This document shows positions 23,492-35,341 of a stretch of 64,000 nucleotides of DNA, piece by piece. The position numbers and the translations under genes were made by a program. The notes beneath the pieces are model-generated. The model was not told the DNA's origin, did not search any database, and worked only from the letters and a program-made list of their open reading frames with translations. Numbering within the stretch: position 1 is the first letter of the stretch; each line of letters opens with the position of its first letter. Source of the DNA: Camillea tinctor (lineage: Eukaryota; Ascomycota; Sordariomycetes; Xylariales; Xylariaceae); contig MU394139.1 in the NCBI GenBank assembly GCA_022578605.1, positions 1 through 64,000 on the forward strand, in the 5' to 3' direction.

Positions 23492-24580
23492 CTAGGTGAC
23501 TGGATGACCTCTACCTATACCAATTGTCCCAACAAGTTAGTTTATGATAATTCTATCACATGTACTTGTACCCTACCCTGCCTAGTGCGACGGAAGGGTG
23601 ACCTACCCAAGTCAAAACCTTTCTACCTGCACCATATGAGTGTGCACAAGGACTATAGTCATTTTTAGGAATACCGAGGGAGGTTATCTGCAAGGTGAAA
23701 CGGTTGACCACATCGTAATTAGTATATGCATTTTCAAAAAATAATTCAATGAAATAGCGTGAATGTGAGGTAATCATCTTGTGCATTTGACTATTTGATT
23801 GTTTGGGGGCAACAGTCATAATAAGTAGTGATGAATGAATTCGGGTAGAAAATTCGGAAGGGAAATGATGAAGTATAATTGTGTGAAACAGTATGAAATG
23901 GATTGGATAGAAAGAGAGGAAAGGGGAAAATCTCAAGGTAAGCGTGAAAATTGAATGAGTTGAGTAATGGCTCAAGGTACAAGCCCAAGCCGTTTTCGCA
24001 AAAGAAAGGAAGGGAAAGAACCAAAAAGAAAGAGCTTGAAGAAAGGAGTACCTACTTAGGAATTCATCATATTACATTTCTTTAGGAAACATATCCTCAT
24101 GATTGAGGTGTGGTTAAGAATTAAGATGTTGGTGATTAGGATTGTCTGACCAGAAATGTGATGAAGAGGAGAAGAAGAGCGTGGGAGAGGACCAGGAATT
24201 TATATTGCACACCTCAGTCTACAATCATTCTACAATTAGGGCTCGCCTATTGTTCTTTTCCTTTTCTGGGACACAGTGATAAGGGAGCAATAAGGCACGC
24301 GTATTTGTTGCTGTTATGTAGCAACCACCTAGATTAATCATGTACAAACCCTCACGAATAATTACTCCGATAATGCTGTAGGGTATTTTTCATTTATACT
24401 TGGGTACCTATGTACATACAGCCTTGAACGCGTTTTATCGACATAGATGGTTGTTTGCGTGCTGGATAAGTCGCGTCTAAGACGTGTTTAAGACGTGTTC
24501 AAACCGCGTTATCATGTGTCTTTAAAGAAGTGTCTTCAGGCTACCTAGGTACCTTCTTAAACAAATGCTTACATCCCAAA

Positions 24581-24771
24581 GTATGGAGCTGCCACCAATA
24601 TAATATAAAGAACTATAGTGGTCAGTGCGCGCGCTCCTAGAAACATGTATGGGGCAAAGCTCCATAGTAAGGTATATAAGGAGCTTCTTTTCCCCATTTC
24701 TGGGAGTGTTACTAGGCACATGATCTATTTACTTTTTCCCCTACTTTATATTATTGCTTATTATTGTGATA
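24581..24771. repeat. Dispersed MITE-like repeat, copy 2
   Basis: Second copy of the element at 11263-11460, in the same orientation, with small indels. The GGGGCAAAGCTCCATAGTAAGGTAT core and the TTACTAGGCACA segment are conserved, and the inverted CTAGAAAC / TTTCTGGGAG arms are kept. Confidence 0.6.
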
Positions 24772-25854
24772 CAAAGTCTTCTTACCCCAATCACTGACTA
24801 CGGATGTTTTGCATAAGTTATACCGATTATTATCGAAGCGCTGGTTCTGAAAGACACGATAAGGGTGCAGGTGATAAGGGGTAACCACCCCAGCTAGAAG
24901 CTAGAATTTTATAAACCTCACTGAAAGGTCTGACCTCTAGATTGCGAATAATAGTTCCATATAGCGGCATTTACAAGATGGATATAAGCCAGGAGGTGAA
25001 TGTGACAGCTGACCAGGCGTTGAGCCCCCTTTACCCCTTTTATGTATACCTATCTCTCGGTGTATGGGAATAGGCGACATTTATAATAACAACCGACTTT
25101 TATTAAGACCAACCTCCTAAATTAGGGAATGGCAAGATAGATCTGTACACTCAGTTTCAGGCGTGGATGAAGACATGACTTTAAGTTTTTATGAAGTTTG
25201 TGCTAAAGAATGCTGCAAAAGAAGAAAGGGCCTTAAGGATGGGAGAGGGCTGTAGAAATACTTTGACACCTACCTGGGTAGGTACTTTAGTTCATAAATG
25301 GAATGTACTTACGACCTCGTGTCACAAGGACCTTAGCAAAGGAGTTTAGGAAATTATAATGTAATAATGTAGGAGAATAGGATTATGGTACCTAGTTTAT
25401 TTCGCCGCACCCCGTTAGGTGCTGCGCTTTAATTACCGAACGTACTAATAACTAGCAAAACTAGCAACAGTACTTAATTTTTTATATAATACCTACCTCG
25501 TAAGTAGGTACTCGTTAAATTAAACATGTATGTGTGTATGCCGCAATGGGAAACGAACGACTAAAGGAGGGGGGGTTGTGGTATGTTGGTCTTCTAGGTG
25601 TACAATAACCACTAAAATAATTCATTTATAAGGGCACAGCCCCAAAGTATTCAACCTTAGTTGTTAAAAAAAATTTACTTTATACTTATAACGCTGGGTG
25701 TAGCTCCCACCAGACCAATAGGCGCGCACTGGTATACCCTGACAAAAAGATATCAGAATCTCATACCTAGCTTCCCACGTTACTAAGAGCTTGTCTTAAG
25801 CTTTAGCCCTCCTGTCAACTCCAAGATAGGGGCACAGCGAGATACCAATAGCAC

Positions 25855-26005
25855 TAATAGGAATCGAACCTAAACTCGCTGATAACCCAGGTCTCCACCC
25901 GCGTGCAAGTCAGCGAAAACAGCTCAGTACTCTTAGCAACAAGTCGGCTAAGTTAAACTACACCTGGTTGTGCGGCACGTAGGCCGAGCCACTAGATCAA
26001 CCGGC
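25855..26005 (-). mobile_element. tRNA-derived, SINE-like fragment with Pol III box B
   Basis: On the minus strand, 25870-25860 reads GGTTCGATTCC, a perfect Pol III B-box. Two A-box-like segments lie upstream: TTGATCTAGTGGCTCGG near 26002-25986 and GTGTAGTTTAACT near 25963-25951. The spacing is too long for one ordinary tRNA. A short block containing TATCAGAAT-TCATA recurs on both sides (about 25749 and 26034). This fits a SINE or a decayed tRNA-related repeat rather than a functional tRNA. Confidence 0.4.
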
Positions 26006-26866
26006 GCTAAAAATGGCCTATCCCGCAAAAGGGTATCAGAATTTCATAGCCGGCCGCTATGATGATATGGGAGCCCCCTATAGTCACTCCCAGCTTCAGG
26101 CACTACTACGTAGTCCGTGGGAGGGCACGGCGATTCAATAAAATGCAAAGAAATTCACGGAGGTTGTACGAAGTACTACCATGGTATGATAAAAGAAGTT
26201 GATTCTCTTAAGTTCAACGAATGACTAAGAACTGAAGTATTTATAACTACCATTGCGGCTAGGACAGCCGAAAACAACGCAACATTATTAGTCAAGTATC
26301 CATTTCTCTCCCCTTTTCATGCTCTTAGCTCTATATACACCACACGATAGCTCATATAGCATGCTAGGAAATAGTCCGCTCGCTATTCCGATCATGATTT
26401 CGAGCCCTTTGTGTGTGTGAGGAGTTCCATAGGACTTCACGCCTATAACCAATCCGCTACTTGCTAAAAAATGCTTCTAATCTCTAAATACTCCCGACTA
26501 ACATAGCTAAATCAATGCTTGACAAAGTCCTACGACTCCTTTATTTCTTTATTATACAGGCAATCGTGGTGTCCCAGCTCATGTAATAACGTGATTAATG
26601 TACCTGGGTAACCAGAAGTAATTTTTCGTAATTTAGTATGGTCACATATAATGAGGAAATGGAAATATATGACTACAAGTAGCAGAGTTTATTCCTATTC
26701 AAGGAGTAATGGTATAGCTTCTCGAGCTACAGGTAGCCTATTTAGCGTGAGTTGATCATGTATGTTAATGCCAGCCTACTCCAATAAAGTCTTACTATGC
26801 CCAGTTAGTACCGTTCATATTTTCTCGTTCATTCCAATCCCCTTACGCGACCTGTTGATCACATTA

Positions 26867-27518
26867 TTACTGCCTTCGTTTCCGAGTCGCGCTAGGTGAC
26901 AGGTTTGATAAATCTATTTTTTCCACCGATTCAGGACCACATATAATATTCCTGGAAACAGATGATCCAGATGCTATATTCCTGTTAATGGATATTCTAG
27001 TCATCTGTTGCAAAGCAGCAGATACAATAATGTTTTGTGTGTTGGCATCATCTCCACATTTATTACTGTCTGTACAATAGTTAGTTATGTTACCTAGCTC
27101 GTGATTGCTATGGCTAGAATAGATACTATAAAGCTTGGGGATGATAACACGTACCGATCTCAACGTTATTTGAGCCGTTTTCCTTTGGCTCGTTTCCCTG
27201 GGCTGACTCCTCCAAGTTGTCATCCGGCTGAGTTGGTTCCTCCCCATATTCATTTGACTGGTATGTTTCCTGCTGTTCGCCATTCCACTGATTGGGAGCA
27301 GCTAAGGCTTGCTGGAGCCCTTCTTGCCGGTACCCTGCCCACTCATTAGCAGCAAGTAAGGCTTGCTGGGATCCTTCCTGCCATTCGCCATTCAATCCTG
27401 CTATTGCAGCTAAGGCTTGCTGGATTCTTTCCTGCGGGTTCCCGCTCCCCGCGTTAAGAAGCAGCATTGTTAACTGCTCCAAGACCTCAGATGGTATAGT
27501 ATTGTTCGGCGAAGCCAT
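26867..27518 (-). CDS. 18-aa-repeat protein with two C-terminal amyloid-like motifs
   Basis: Exon 1 is 27518-27155 and exon 2 is 27069-26867 (85-bp intron, donor GTACGT, acceptor TGTACAG, phase 1); the product is 188 aa. Residues 29-82 form three 18-residue repeats built on QE-x2-QQALxA, helical and amphipathic, followed by an acidic linker. Exon 2 encodes two copies of a short motif 28 residues apart: NKCGDDANTQNIIV (124-137) and NIASGSSVSRNIIC (152-165). The same pattern occurs in the proteins encoded at 29559-30376 and 35342-36360. I infer a prion-like signalling module as in fungal NLR/effector pairs. The tail is basic (RKRRQ). The N-terminal repeat module is not a family I know. Confidence 0.6.
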
Positions 27519-27744
27519 TGGGAGTCCGTGAGTTGTTTGAGGCCCAATTCCAAACTCTTCTGGGCTTATTGTATAAGCTTGTAAAGAAGTCTAAATGTTG
27601 ATAGTGGTTATTAGTGGCAGAAGCAATAATTCGCATAGTACATGAAAGTACGTACCTCTCTAGGAATAAGAAGCCCAAGCGTTTCTATTTATATGTGATA
27701 GTACCACAAGGCAGGAGTATTTGTAGCTCTAGTCCAGTCCTCGC

Positions 27745-27777
<33 letters not shown>

Positions 27778-29558
27778 GGATGATCAGGTATCTAAGTTCT
27801 GACTAAGTCCCTTGTGACGATTAGCGTAAATTATAAGATCGGGGGGATACAACTCGTGGCAGCATACCGAGCGGGCCTTATACAGCCATAGAGATGCTTA
27901 CCTTCAGTGGGAAAAGTGGAAGACAAAAGTTCAAGTATACGAGTGTTACAGGGCATAAGATAGCTGAAAGTTATTCAAGGAATTAAAAATGGATGATGTA
28001 TCGAAGACGGAAGGGGATCGGAACTAGATTGTGGGTGGGGATGGCCTTATAAGGACTCGGCAGATGGAATAAACTTCCTCGCTGCAACGAGACATAGGCC
28101 CAAGTCCTGACTGTGAAAGATTAAAACGCCCTAAGCATTGGGGAACTTCTATAGAAAGACTTTTGAATTTCCCTTGTGCATAAAATCTTCTATTCAAGGC
28201 TGCAGAGTGCCGATTATGACGGTGATATTGTTGTCCCCGAGACCTTGTCAAGGAATTGGGTACTCGCGATGTTTTGCTTCGAGTCTAGGACTATAACCAC
28301 CTCTAATGTTCTTGTCCATACTTAGAATACTCACCTTCTTCCCTTACAAGGTATGTACTTCTAAGTACTGTATGGTCTATATGACAACGAGTGCTATAAT
28401 GATTAACCGTTCTACAATTGCCTATCTCGGACACATCCTCACCAATTGCATATCACATCATTGAAATTGCACTCCTGAAGATATCACATCTTCAATCACG
28501 TCTATTCGCTAGATGACAGTCTTTGTAGTCCGGTGAGACAGCAGCCAGAGAAAGGCAGAATGATACCGATATCCCCTCCGCACTCCATTGGATGTCTGAA
28601 CGATGAACAGTAGGCTGTAGCCAACATCAAGCCCAAGTATCAACTTCTCACCGACCATGCATAAAAAGCCACCTCCTGCGGTCAGACTGACAAGTGCAAA
28701 AATTGCTTCTCGTGTTTCCGGCAGATAAGAATCAGTGACATGAGAGAGGCTGTCCTGCTTTGTAGTTTCAGTAGATTGTTCTTTAAGTTACAATGCCACC
28801 CCTTTCCCAGGATATGATATGCTACAAACCCAGATGTTTTATGACTACAGCTGCTAGGCAATGTGTACAGATACCTACTGGAAGCCTTGCGTATGTGATA
28901 TTATGCGTCATTATTGCCTTTCGCTGCCGATATTTCACGTCCTCTGAGGCATTCATGAATGTAACGCTATGACCACACCTACCATAAGTCATATGAACAT
29001 GAACTAATATGTAACACGTTGCGGAGCCTCACTTGCCATGATTTTCTTTGAAAATTGAAGCTGAAGTCAAGGATAGAAGAATAATATAAAAAATAAATCT
29101 CTACTATATCTCTTACCGGGTAAATATGTAACTACATTATGCATACTATGTGGTGCTTATGGGGGATAACCCCCTAGGACACACACTGGGCACTGGGCAC
29201 GATGATATATTGTGCTATCCGCCATGCGCGCGTGTGAGAGAGAGAAGGATAGTGAACCCAAAAAGGAGAACTAATAACTAGCGCCTACTGAGTCATCCTG
29301 ATGTAACAGTGCTAAGCTCTTGCGGTAAGAGTTATTCGTAGAGTTCTGTAGTGATCAAATGAAAAGCCGTTCTCTACGTTAGCTCATGTAACATATATAT
29401 GACACGATTAACTTAGGCTAACATTGGAAGTAGATTCAGCAGATATATGATGCTCTGCTAGACAGTCTAAAAGCTCCAAAGCTACCAGTCATGTTCTGGC
29501 GAAACACTGTTCCAAATATCTCCCCACCAAGCGTCTTCATGTGACAACAAAAAAAAAA
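27519..29558. other. Intergenic stretch, no gene seen
   Basis: Apart from a CAA microsatellite at 27744-27778 there is no supported feature in 2 kb. Confidence 0.4.
27744..27778. repeat. CAA/ACA trinucleotide microsatellite
   Basis: About eleven tandem CAA triplets. They lie in an open frame of 62 codons that I do not consider a gene. Confidence 0.9.
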
Positions 29559-30376
29559 TTAGAAACACATTCTGTGAGTTATCTGCGAAGCATTTGATAC
29601 ATCGACCATGAGATTCTGCTGTCGGGCCATCCCAGTCGCCTGATTGTGCATGATGCAAGCCTTCGTCAGGCTCTGGGAAGATTCCATCCCTATCATGCCA
29701 TTCAATTGATGTGCACTTCCAAATATTTTGTTTTCTCCAATAGCCAAGTCATGGCGACTCTTCTTCTCCTCTTCCAGGGACCTGACTTTCGTTTTGACCC
29801 CCCCGCATGCTTCGGTCGGCGGCGTTTTAATAGGACTCGAGGTCTTGGCTTCTTCTCCCCATGCAGCTTTTCTCACTTCTTCGGCTAACCCCCCTGTGAG
29901 CTTTATTTGAAATAAACTTATTTCCAATAAAAGAGGAATTTGAGCTTTGTGAAGCCGTTCCAAAACGTCAGCGAGTTTGATCTCGTCTCTCTGCCCACGG
30001 CTCAATGCTCGTAAGCCTTGTTGCAACGGGCTTTTGCGTTGCAATATTTCCATAGATTCTAACATTTTTTGAAGTTCGTTGGTAATATCTTTTATAAATT
30101 CAAGTTGGCTTTTTATGTTGTCGGTGTATAAACCCTTCTCGCGTTCGATATGACGAAGTATGTTGGATAAATACAGTAAATGCCTCGTCGTATCATGAAG
30201 GACCTTAGGCGCTGTTTTTACAGCACGTCGCGCGGTATCAACCTGCTGGTACAAGTCTATGACCTGCGCAACAAGCTGCCCGATCACCGCAACGAAGCCC
30301 ACCGCATCCTAACAATTCACGATATCTCAGTATACAGTTCTTTGTTATGAGGATTTAAAATTGATTCTCTTACCAT
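29559..30376 (-). CDS. NLR-effector-like protein: HeLo/SesA-like helical domain plus two amyloid-like motifs
   Basis: The start codon alone forms the first coding exon (30376-30374). An intron at 30373-30309 (GTAAGA...GTTAG) follows, then exon 2 at 30308-29559; the product is 250 aa. The start MDAVGFVAVIGQLVAQVID is typical of fungal N-terminal domains found on STAND/NLR proteins and their effectors (HeLo, HeLo-like, SesA). Residues 1 to about 150 are helical. A charged linker leads to two repeats, NKIFGSAHQLNGMI (194-207) and NQATGMARQQNLMV (223-236), 29 residues apart. In known systems such C-terminal repeats template amyloid folding and activate a membrane-targeting helical domain. That role here is inference. 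There is no NACHT domain, so this is a stand-alone effector or a truncated NLR. Confidence 0.7.
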
Positions 30377-32652
30377 ATGATGTTATTAGAAATGATATTT
30401 CGAAGATTCAACCGTGATGTTCAATCCAAAAGGAAATGGAGATGGAATTGCAGGAAGGCCACCTAAATTGAGATGATATAAGACTTAATAAGACGAGAAT
30501 CCAAGGTAACATAGCCTTGCTAAACGAGACACAGGCCCTAAAAAATAGAAGAACATGGCTGAAAAAAAAAGGAAATACAAAGGCTTGGTGAGCGGTGAAG
30601 AGGATTGTTCAAATATACGAGTCTAAATATACTTGACTCTCGCCTAGTTCATTAAATCCGGTAATAAATGCTAGCCTATTCCTATACGAATAGCCCCTAT
30701 TAGTCGTAGCATGGCTCGTGTATTTCCTTTTACGTCTACCTGACAGTCTCAATATCTATTTTCGCTCCTGTAAAGTGTAATATTCATCCAAGTAAGCAAT
30801 CATCTAGCTACGATGGCATTCCATACCGTTTAAGTGAATGGAGATTGTGGCTATGCGCAAGTCATTATCATTGCCATCAGTAGATCCTATTGGCTCTGCC
30901 CATGGATTGATTATAGATTTTGTCACGTGGGAAGCCACTGTATTGCCTCCAATATGATATTCATCTAGTGTTTGTCAGGGGTGGTGAATGAATTACAACT
31001 TCGTTTTGTAAGGCGCCTGAACTACCGCTAGTCGTTGTACCGTTATCAACATCTGGAAAAATGTTCATTTATTCCATCTTTCCGAAGTGCCAATCTATGA
31101 ATAAATTGGTACATATTATATTTACTTGACTGGTTTTGATCCCCTCATAGCCCAAATCGATCGTAAAGCAAAGCAATAGAATATATAGACATAGCGGCTC
31201 CCCTCTGTTGTAACTCCAACAAGAGAGTTTCGGTTAGGAAATCTAACTGGTTCGTCAAAGTTTTCCATAAATAAATAATTAAATGGGCAGATGATCTAGA
31301 AAAAGCATGGGACTTTACCTAGTTCTCATCCTATCCTTTCATGTAGCAGTACTAGATTGTCCTTTGTACATATGTGTTTCATGGGTACTTACAGAAAATA
31401 ACCCCCCCTGGGATCATTTAATAGGCTAGCTTTCTGCTATGTCTCTATATCTTCTAGCACTCGTTATAAATGAAGGAACCCCCTGACAATGACCATCCTA
31501 TTACCTTCCCAGGTATTACATATATCGCCGTTGTTATCAAGTTTACTTGCTCTTTTTGTCTTGTGGCATATGGGGGTCTGAATGCATGTTGATCATTTTA
31601 TCAGCTTCATACTATTGGCTTCTTCGTTTTCCCTTGTAACTTCTGTTGGTGGAAGCTTTAGGAGTTAAGCCGCGAGAGAGACCTTAGCAAAGTTTTTTCA
31701 AGTGGTGTATGAGGGCAAATCAGAGCCTACCTTTGTACGGTGGCCCGAACATGAGTTCATAGGGATAGGAAGTAGAAAAATAGACTTGGGATCACATTAT
31801 ATTATCGGAAATTATCTGTCATTGTTTATTACAAGGAAGATGCTACTTCTAATCATAGTTAGTGGGACTAAATGACTTTTCACAAGTCAAAAGTAGGAAA
31901 GTTTAGGAATTAAAAAGGGGGCGATTCTATTTGCCGAAGACCTTCCTATTCCCCTCCTTCCTTTTGTATAACGTATTCTATTCTGTCATATCAGATCATT
32001 CCATCTATACACACACCGCCCAACTCATCTTGACCGAGACCTGCAGTCTTAAAGCACCAAATATTCGTACCGGTGCAAAGACAGCGGCGAGATCGCCTCC
32101 AGCCTACATATGATGGGAATGTATGTATTACTACTTGGTTAATTATCCATTCTAGTAGCTGCAGAGGCAAATCACATTGCAGATTATATTGAGAAGGTGT
32201 GGAAGTGTAACCGCTATCATGAGGAGTAGGATGCTCACAAGGGAGTGCTATTGGTGCGACACTCTTTCTATCTATGCAGGCAATATCATATTGACTATTC
32301 TATCACATTACCTGCATTGTTATTTCGTTGAGGGTCGAATAAGAATGACAAATTTCTAATGTGGTAGTTAGGTTCTAGCACAAAATGTATATTTGGCACA
32401 TATTCTAGTTGCTTACGGTCTAGATGCAACTTTAGAAAGAGCACACCGGTTGATTGTCCGAAAAACTTTTTAAAAAAGACTTGGGTGAGTGAGAAGGTAA
32501 ATCCTGTTTTGTTAGGAAAGGGGGGCTGTGTCTATTCTACGTAATTCAACCAGTGTTCCTTTTCATAAAGAGACCGACTCTGCCTCCCATGCTTCTTGAC
32601 TTATTTCTCTCTGTTAAATATTCCCTAAAGCTGCATATAGTTTCGCCATACA
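30377..32652. other. Intergenic stretch, no gene seen
   Basis: No supported coding frame in 2.3 kb. Short frames at 31931-32359 have no motif. The last part should hold the promoter of the AAA+ ATPase gene. Confidence 0.4.
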
Positions 32653-35166
32653 ATGGGACAGACAAAATCGAAGTCAGCAGCTGGTACTCCAGTTGGAAGG
32701 CAATGCTCGACTCCAGACCATATCCAAGCACAGTCACCAGCCTTGAATCCTAGTATTGATACATGCAATACAGGTTGTGTTTCAAGCCATCCAACTACTC
32801 AAACTCCTACCAGAGTAGGCATTCAGAAACAATGGTCTCCATCAGGGGATGGTGAAAGCACGATTGCAGATCAAGAACTGCCTCCATTAACATATGAGCA
32901 AGGAGTTAAAGTAAATTTCCTTCCTCCCCTTTCATATTATAAGACCACCATATATCGGATATAGATTATGAATTCAATCTAACCTAAATTCACCATACCT
33001 AGACACATAACTATTTCCCTCGAGCACCTTTCCAAGTCAGGCATAAGGGGCAAATATTATGTGATCTAAAACACTCGCACACCGAGTCGACCTTGAGAAT
33101 CAGCTGTCCACTCATCATTGACACTCTAATGAGAGCCTTAGGTAGTCATCCTAGCCTCTCTAAGGGGAAAGTATCCACTGCATCGGGTACAGTTGTCAAT
33201 GTACCATGTGAGTTGATCTTTCACAACAGAAAGAAAATCTCAATGGTCATTGATAACCAGAAGGGAGATGACGCTAGCACTCATACGGAGCTCCTCCTAG
33301 GGTTTCTACAAGAAAACCGCCCACACATCTGGCAGAAGTTTGATGACATCGATCAAGGAAGGTGCAATGAGATTGCTTTCCAAGACTTGTGGATAATCTA
33401 CTCCCCAGGGTCAACAGTGGTCAGAATGGATGAAGGGGAATGGAGAGCCTACAAAGTACAAAGAGTTGAAACCAGTGCTAACCCAGATAAGCTGGCAATC
33501 TATTGCTATTTCCTCGATTTTGATCATAAGGGAACCTCCCTAGTACCACATCTCAAAGTCCTGGAGGTATGTTCGTTTTCTTCGATGAAGCCTATCGGTT
33601 GCCTCGAGGTAGTTCCCATGTGGTTCTTCGACAAGAGCGATGATTTTCGCAAGACATTACTCGATCGAGGGAAAAAGTACTGGGACTACAGCCGTGAGGT
33701 ATTCCATTGTGAATATCAAGGCAACGCATGGCCACGAACATCAAATAAAGTAATGTACCCATAATGAAATCATTTATTGGCACTTGCTCACTCGTGTAAC
33801 AGGATGTGGTCAAGATAATCGTTGACTATGTGACTGATAGTAAGCATGATGCACGGCAGTGTTCTACAGCACTTGCTATTGGTACCTCATGTTCTATGTG
33901 TCTTGCGGAGATAATCAATCTCCAACCCTATCCAGATGCAATTGAACACGATCCTGCCATGTGCAGAGCAACAGATCAAGCAGTGAAACAGACAATTGCC
34001 GAGAACATAAACGATAGCGAATGTTCATTGCTGTTCTGTCCGCCCAAGTTGTGGGCTTTTTCCCTGAAACATAAATCTTGGAAGATGGTGCTACCTCAAG
34101 ACTTGAAGAGGGTTCAAGGGCAGGGTAAAGAAGACAATGCACTCGACAGGTTGTATATGGACTGGAACAATAAGCAGCATCTTTGTTCCATTCTCAAAGC
34201 CCATCTAAAAAATAGATCCAGCGGATTCAATCTCGATGTCATCAAAGGAAAGGGGAAGGGTTTTAATATTCTTCTACATGGCAATCCTGGTACAGGAAAA
34301 ACATTGACAGCAGGCAAGTTGATACCGCATATACTCCAGATTCATCCTATCATTTATATAGGAATTCTAGTTTCTAACCCCCTGTAACGGTTGGCTAACC
34401 ATTGATTAGAGTGTTTGGCAGAGAAGGAGGGAGCTCCTCTATATGCAGTAACATGCGGCGATTTAGGCACGGATGTCAACATCCTTGAACAACAACTTGA
34501 AAAAGTTCTATTCCAGGCTACTAATTGGGGAGCGATTCTACTGCTGGACGAGGTCGACGTTCTCTTCCAAAAGCGTAGTGGCCAAAGTCTCTTCGATCGC
34601 AATGCTATTGTGTCTATCTTCCTCCATCATCTTGACTATTCGGAAGCTTTCATTTTGATGACCACTAACCGCATTGCCGAACTAGACTCAGCCATAAATG
34701 AGCGACTTCACATGGCACTTGAACTACCTGATCTTAAATTCGAGGATCAGAAGTCTATATGGACTGGGTTAATTGAGCGTCTTGACGGGCTCACCTCTGA
34801 CGAAAAAGAGAGCCTGAAGGAGTTCATCGATCACGGCCTTCCATCATTGGAAAATGGAAAGTTTCAAAATATGAATGGGCGACAAATCAGGAATTGCATA
34901 AGCGCTGCCCTTGCAATGGCCCGAAGAGAAAACTGTAAGTATATCTATTGGTAATTTCTCTTGATTGCATACCTACCTAGCGACCTCAGATCAATCACTG
35001 TCAACATTGTTCCAAGATTCAGATGATAGTTGCTTACCTATAACACCCAGGCTCTCTTAATGGACATCATATCACGGATATGCTTGGGCTTGGTTCAAAG
35101 TTTGAAGAGTTCATTTCTCGATTATATCCTCCGCTGCTGCGGAATATTGTGTCTAGAGGTCTTTAG
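32653..35166 (+). CDS. AAA+ ATPase, fungal DUF7025-type
   Basis: Five exons: 32653-32910, 33003-33749, 33803-34313, 34410-34934 and 35051-35166, all phase-consistent, giving 718 aa. The intron after 34313 has a GC donor (G|GCAAGT); using it restores GTGKTLTAECLAE, the usual AAA sequence after the P-loop. Walker A is GNPGTGKT, Walker B ILLLDEVDVL and sensor 1 LMTTNR. The long N-terminal region matches the layout of fungal ATPases annotated with DUF7025 (PLIIDTL, DLWIIYSPG, YCYFLDFD). The N-terminus MGQTKSKS fits an N-myristoylation signal (Gly2, Ser6). ATP hydrolysis is well supported; the cellular role is unknown. The gene converges on the truncated NLR-like gene 175 bp downstream. Confidence 0.85.
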
Positions 35167-35341
35167 GTTTATCTTGGCAATATGATAAGATGGGATATAT
35201 GACTTCACGATGTTATGACTTTCATTTTGGTAGCTATTTTGTTGTCTTCATTATAGTATCTATGAATGCAACATTACTTCTCTCTATTAAGCATGGATCT
35301 GATTCATTGCGAAGGATATACATGTGTTTCTCTTTCCGGCT

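Larger units (their letters stand above)
20225..26866. other. 6.6-kb gene-poor, repeat-rich stretch
   Basis: No intact gene is supported. It contains a set of related short repeats around 21.15-21.7 kb, a hairpin at 22709-22834, a long palindrome at 23249-23491, a dispersed repeat at 24581-24771 and a tRNA-derived SINE-like piece near 25.86-26.0 kb. Frames at 23556-24024 on the minus strand are unstructured and not called. Confidence 0.6.

Noticed and set aside
23556..24024. Two overlapping minus-strand frames
   Set aside because: Phe/His/Ser-rich translation of AG-rich DNA with no motif.
25850..25990. A functional tRNA gene on the minus strand
   Set aside because: B-box is perfect, but the A-box to B-box distance and the lack of a clean cloverleaf argue for a tRNA-derived repeat instead.
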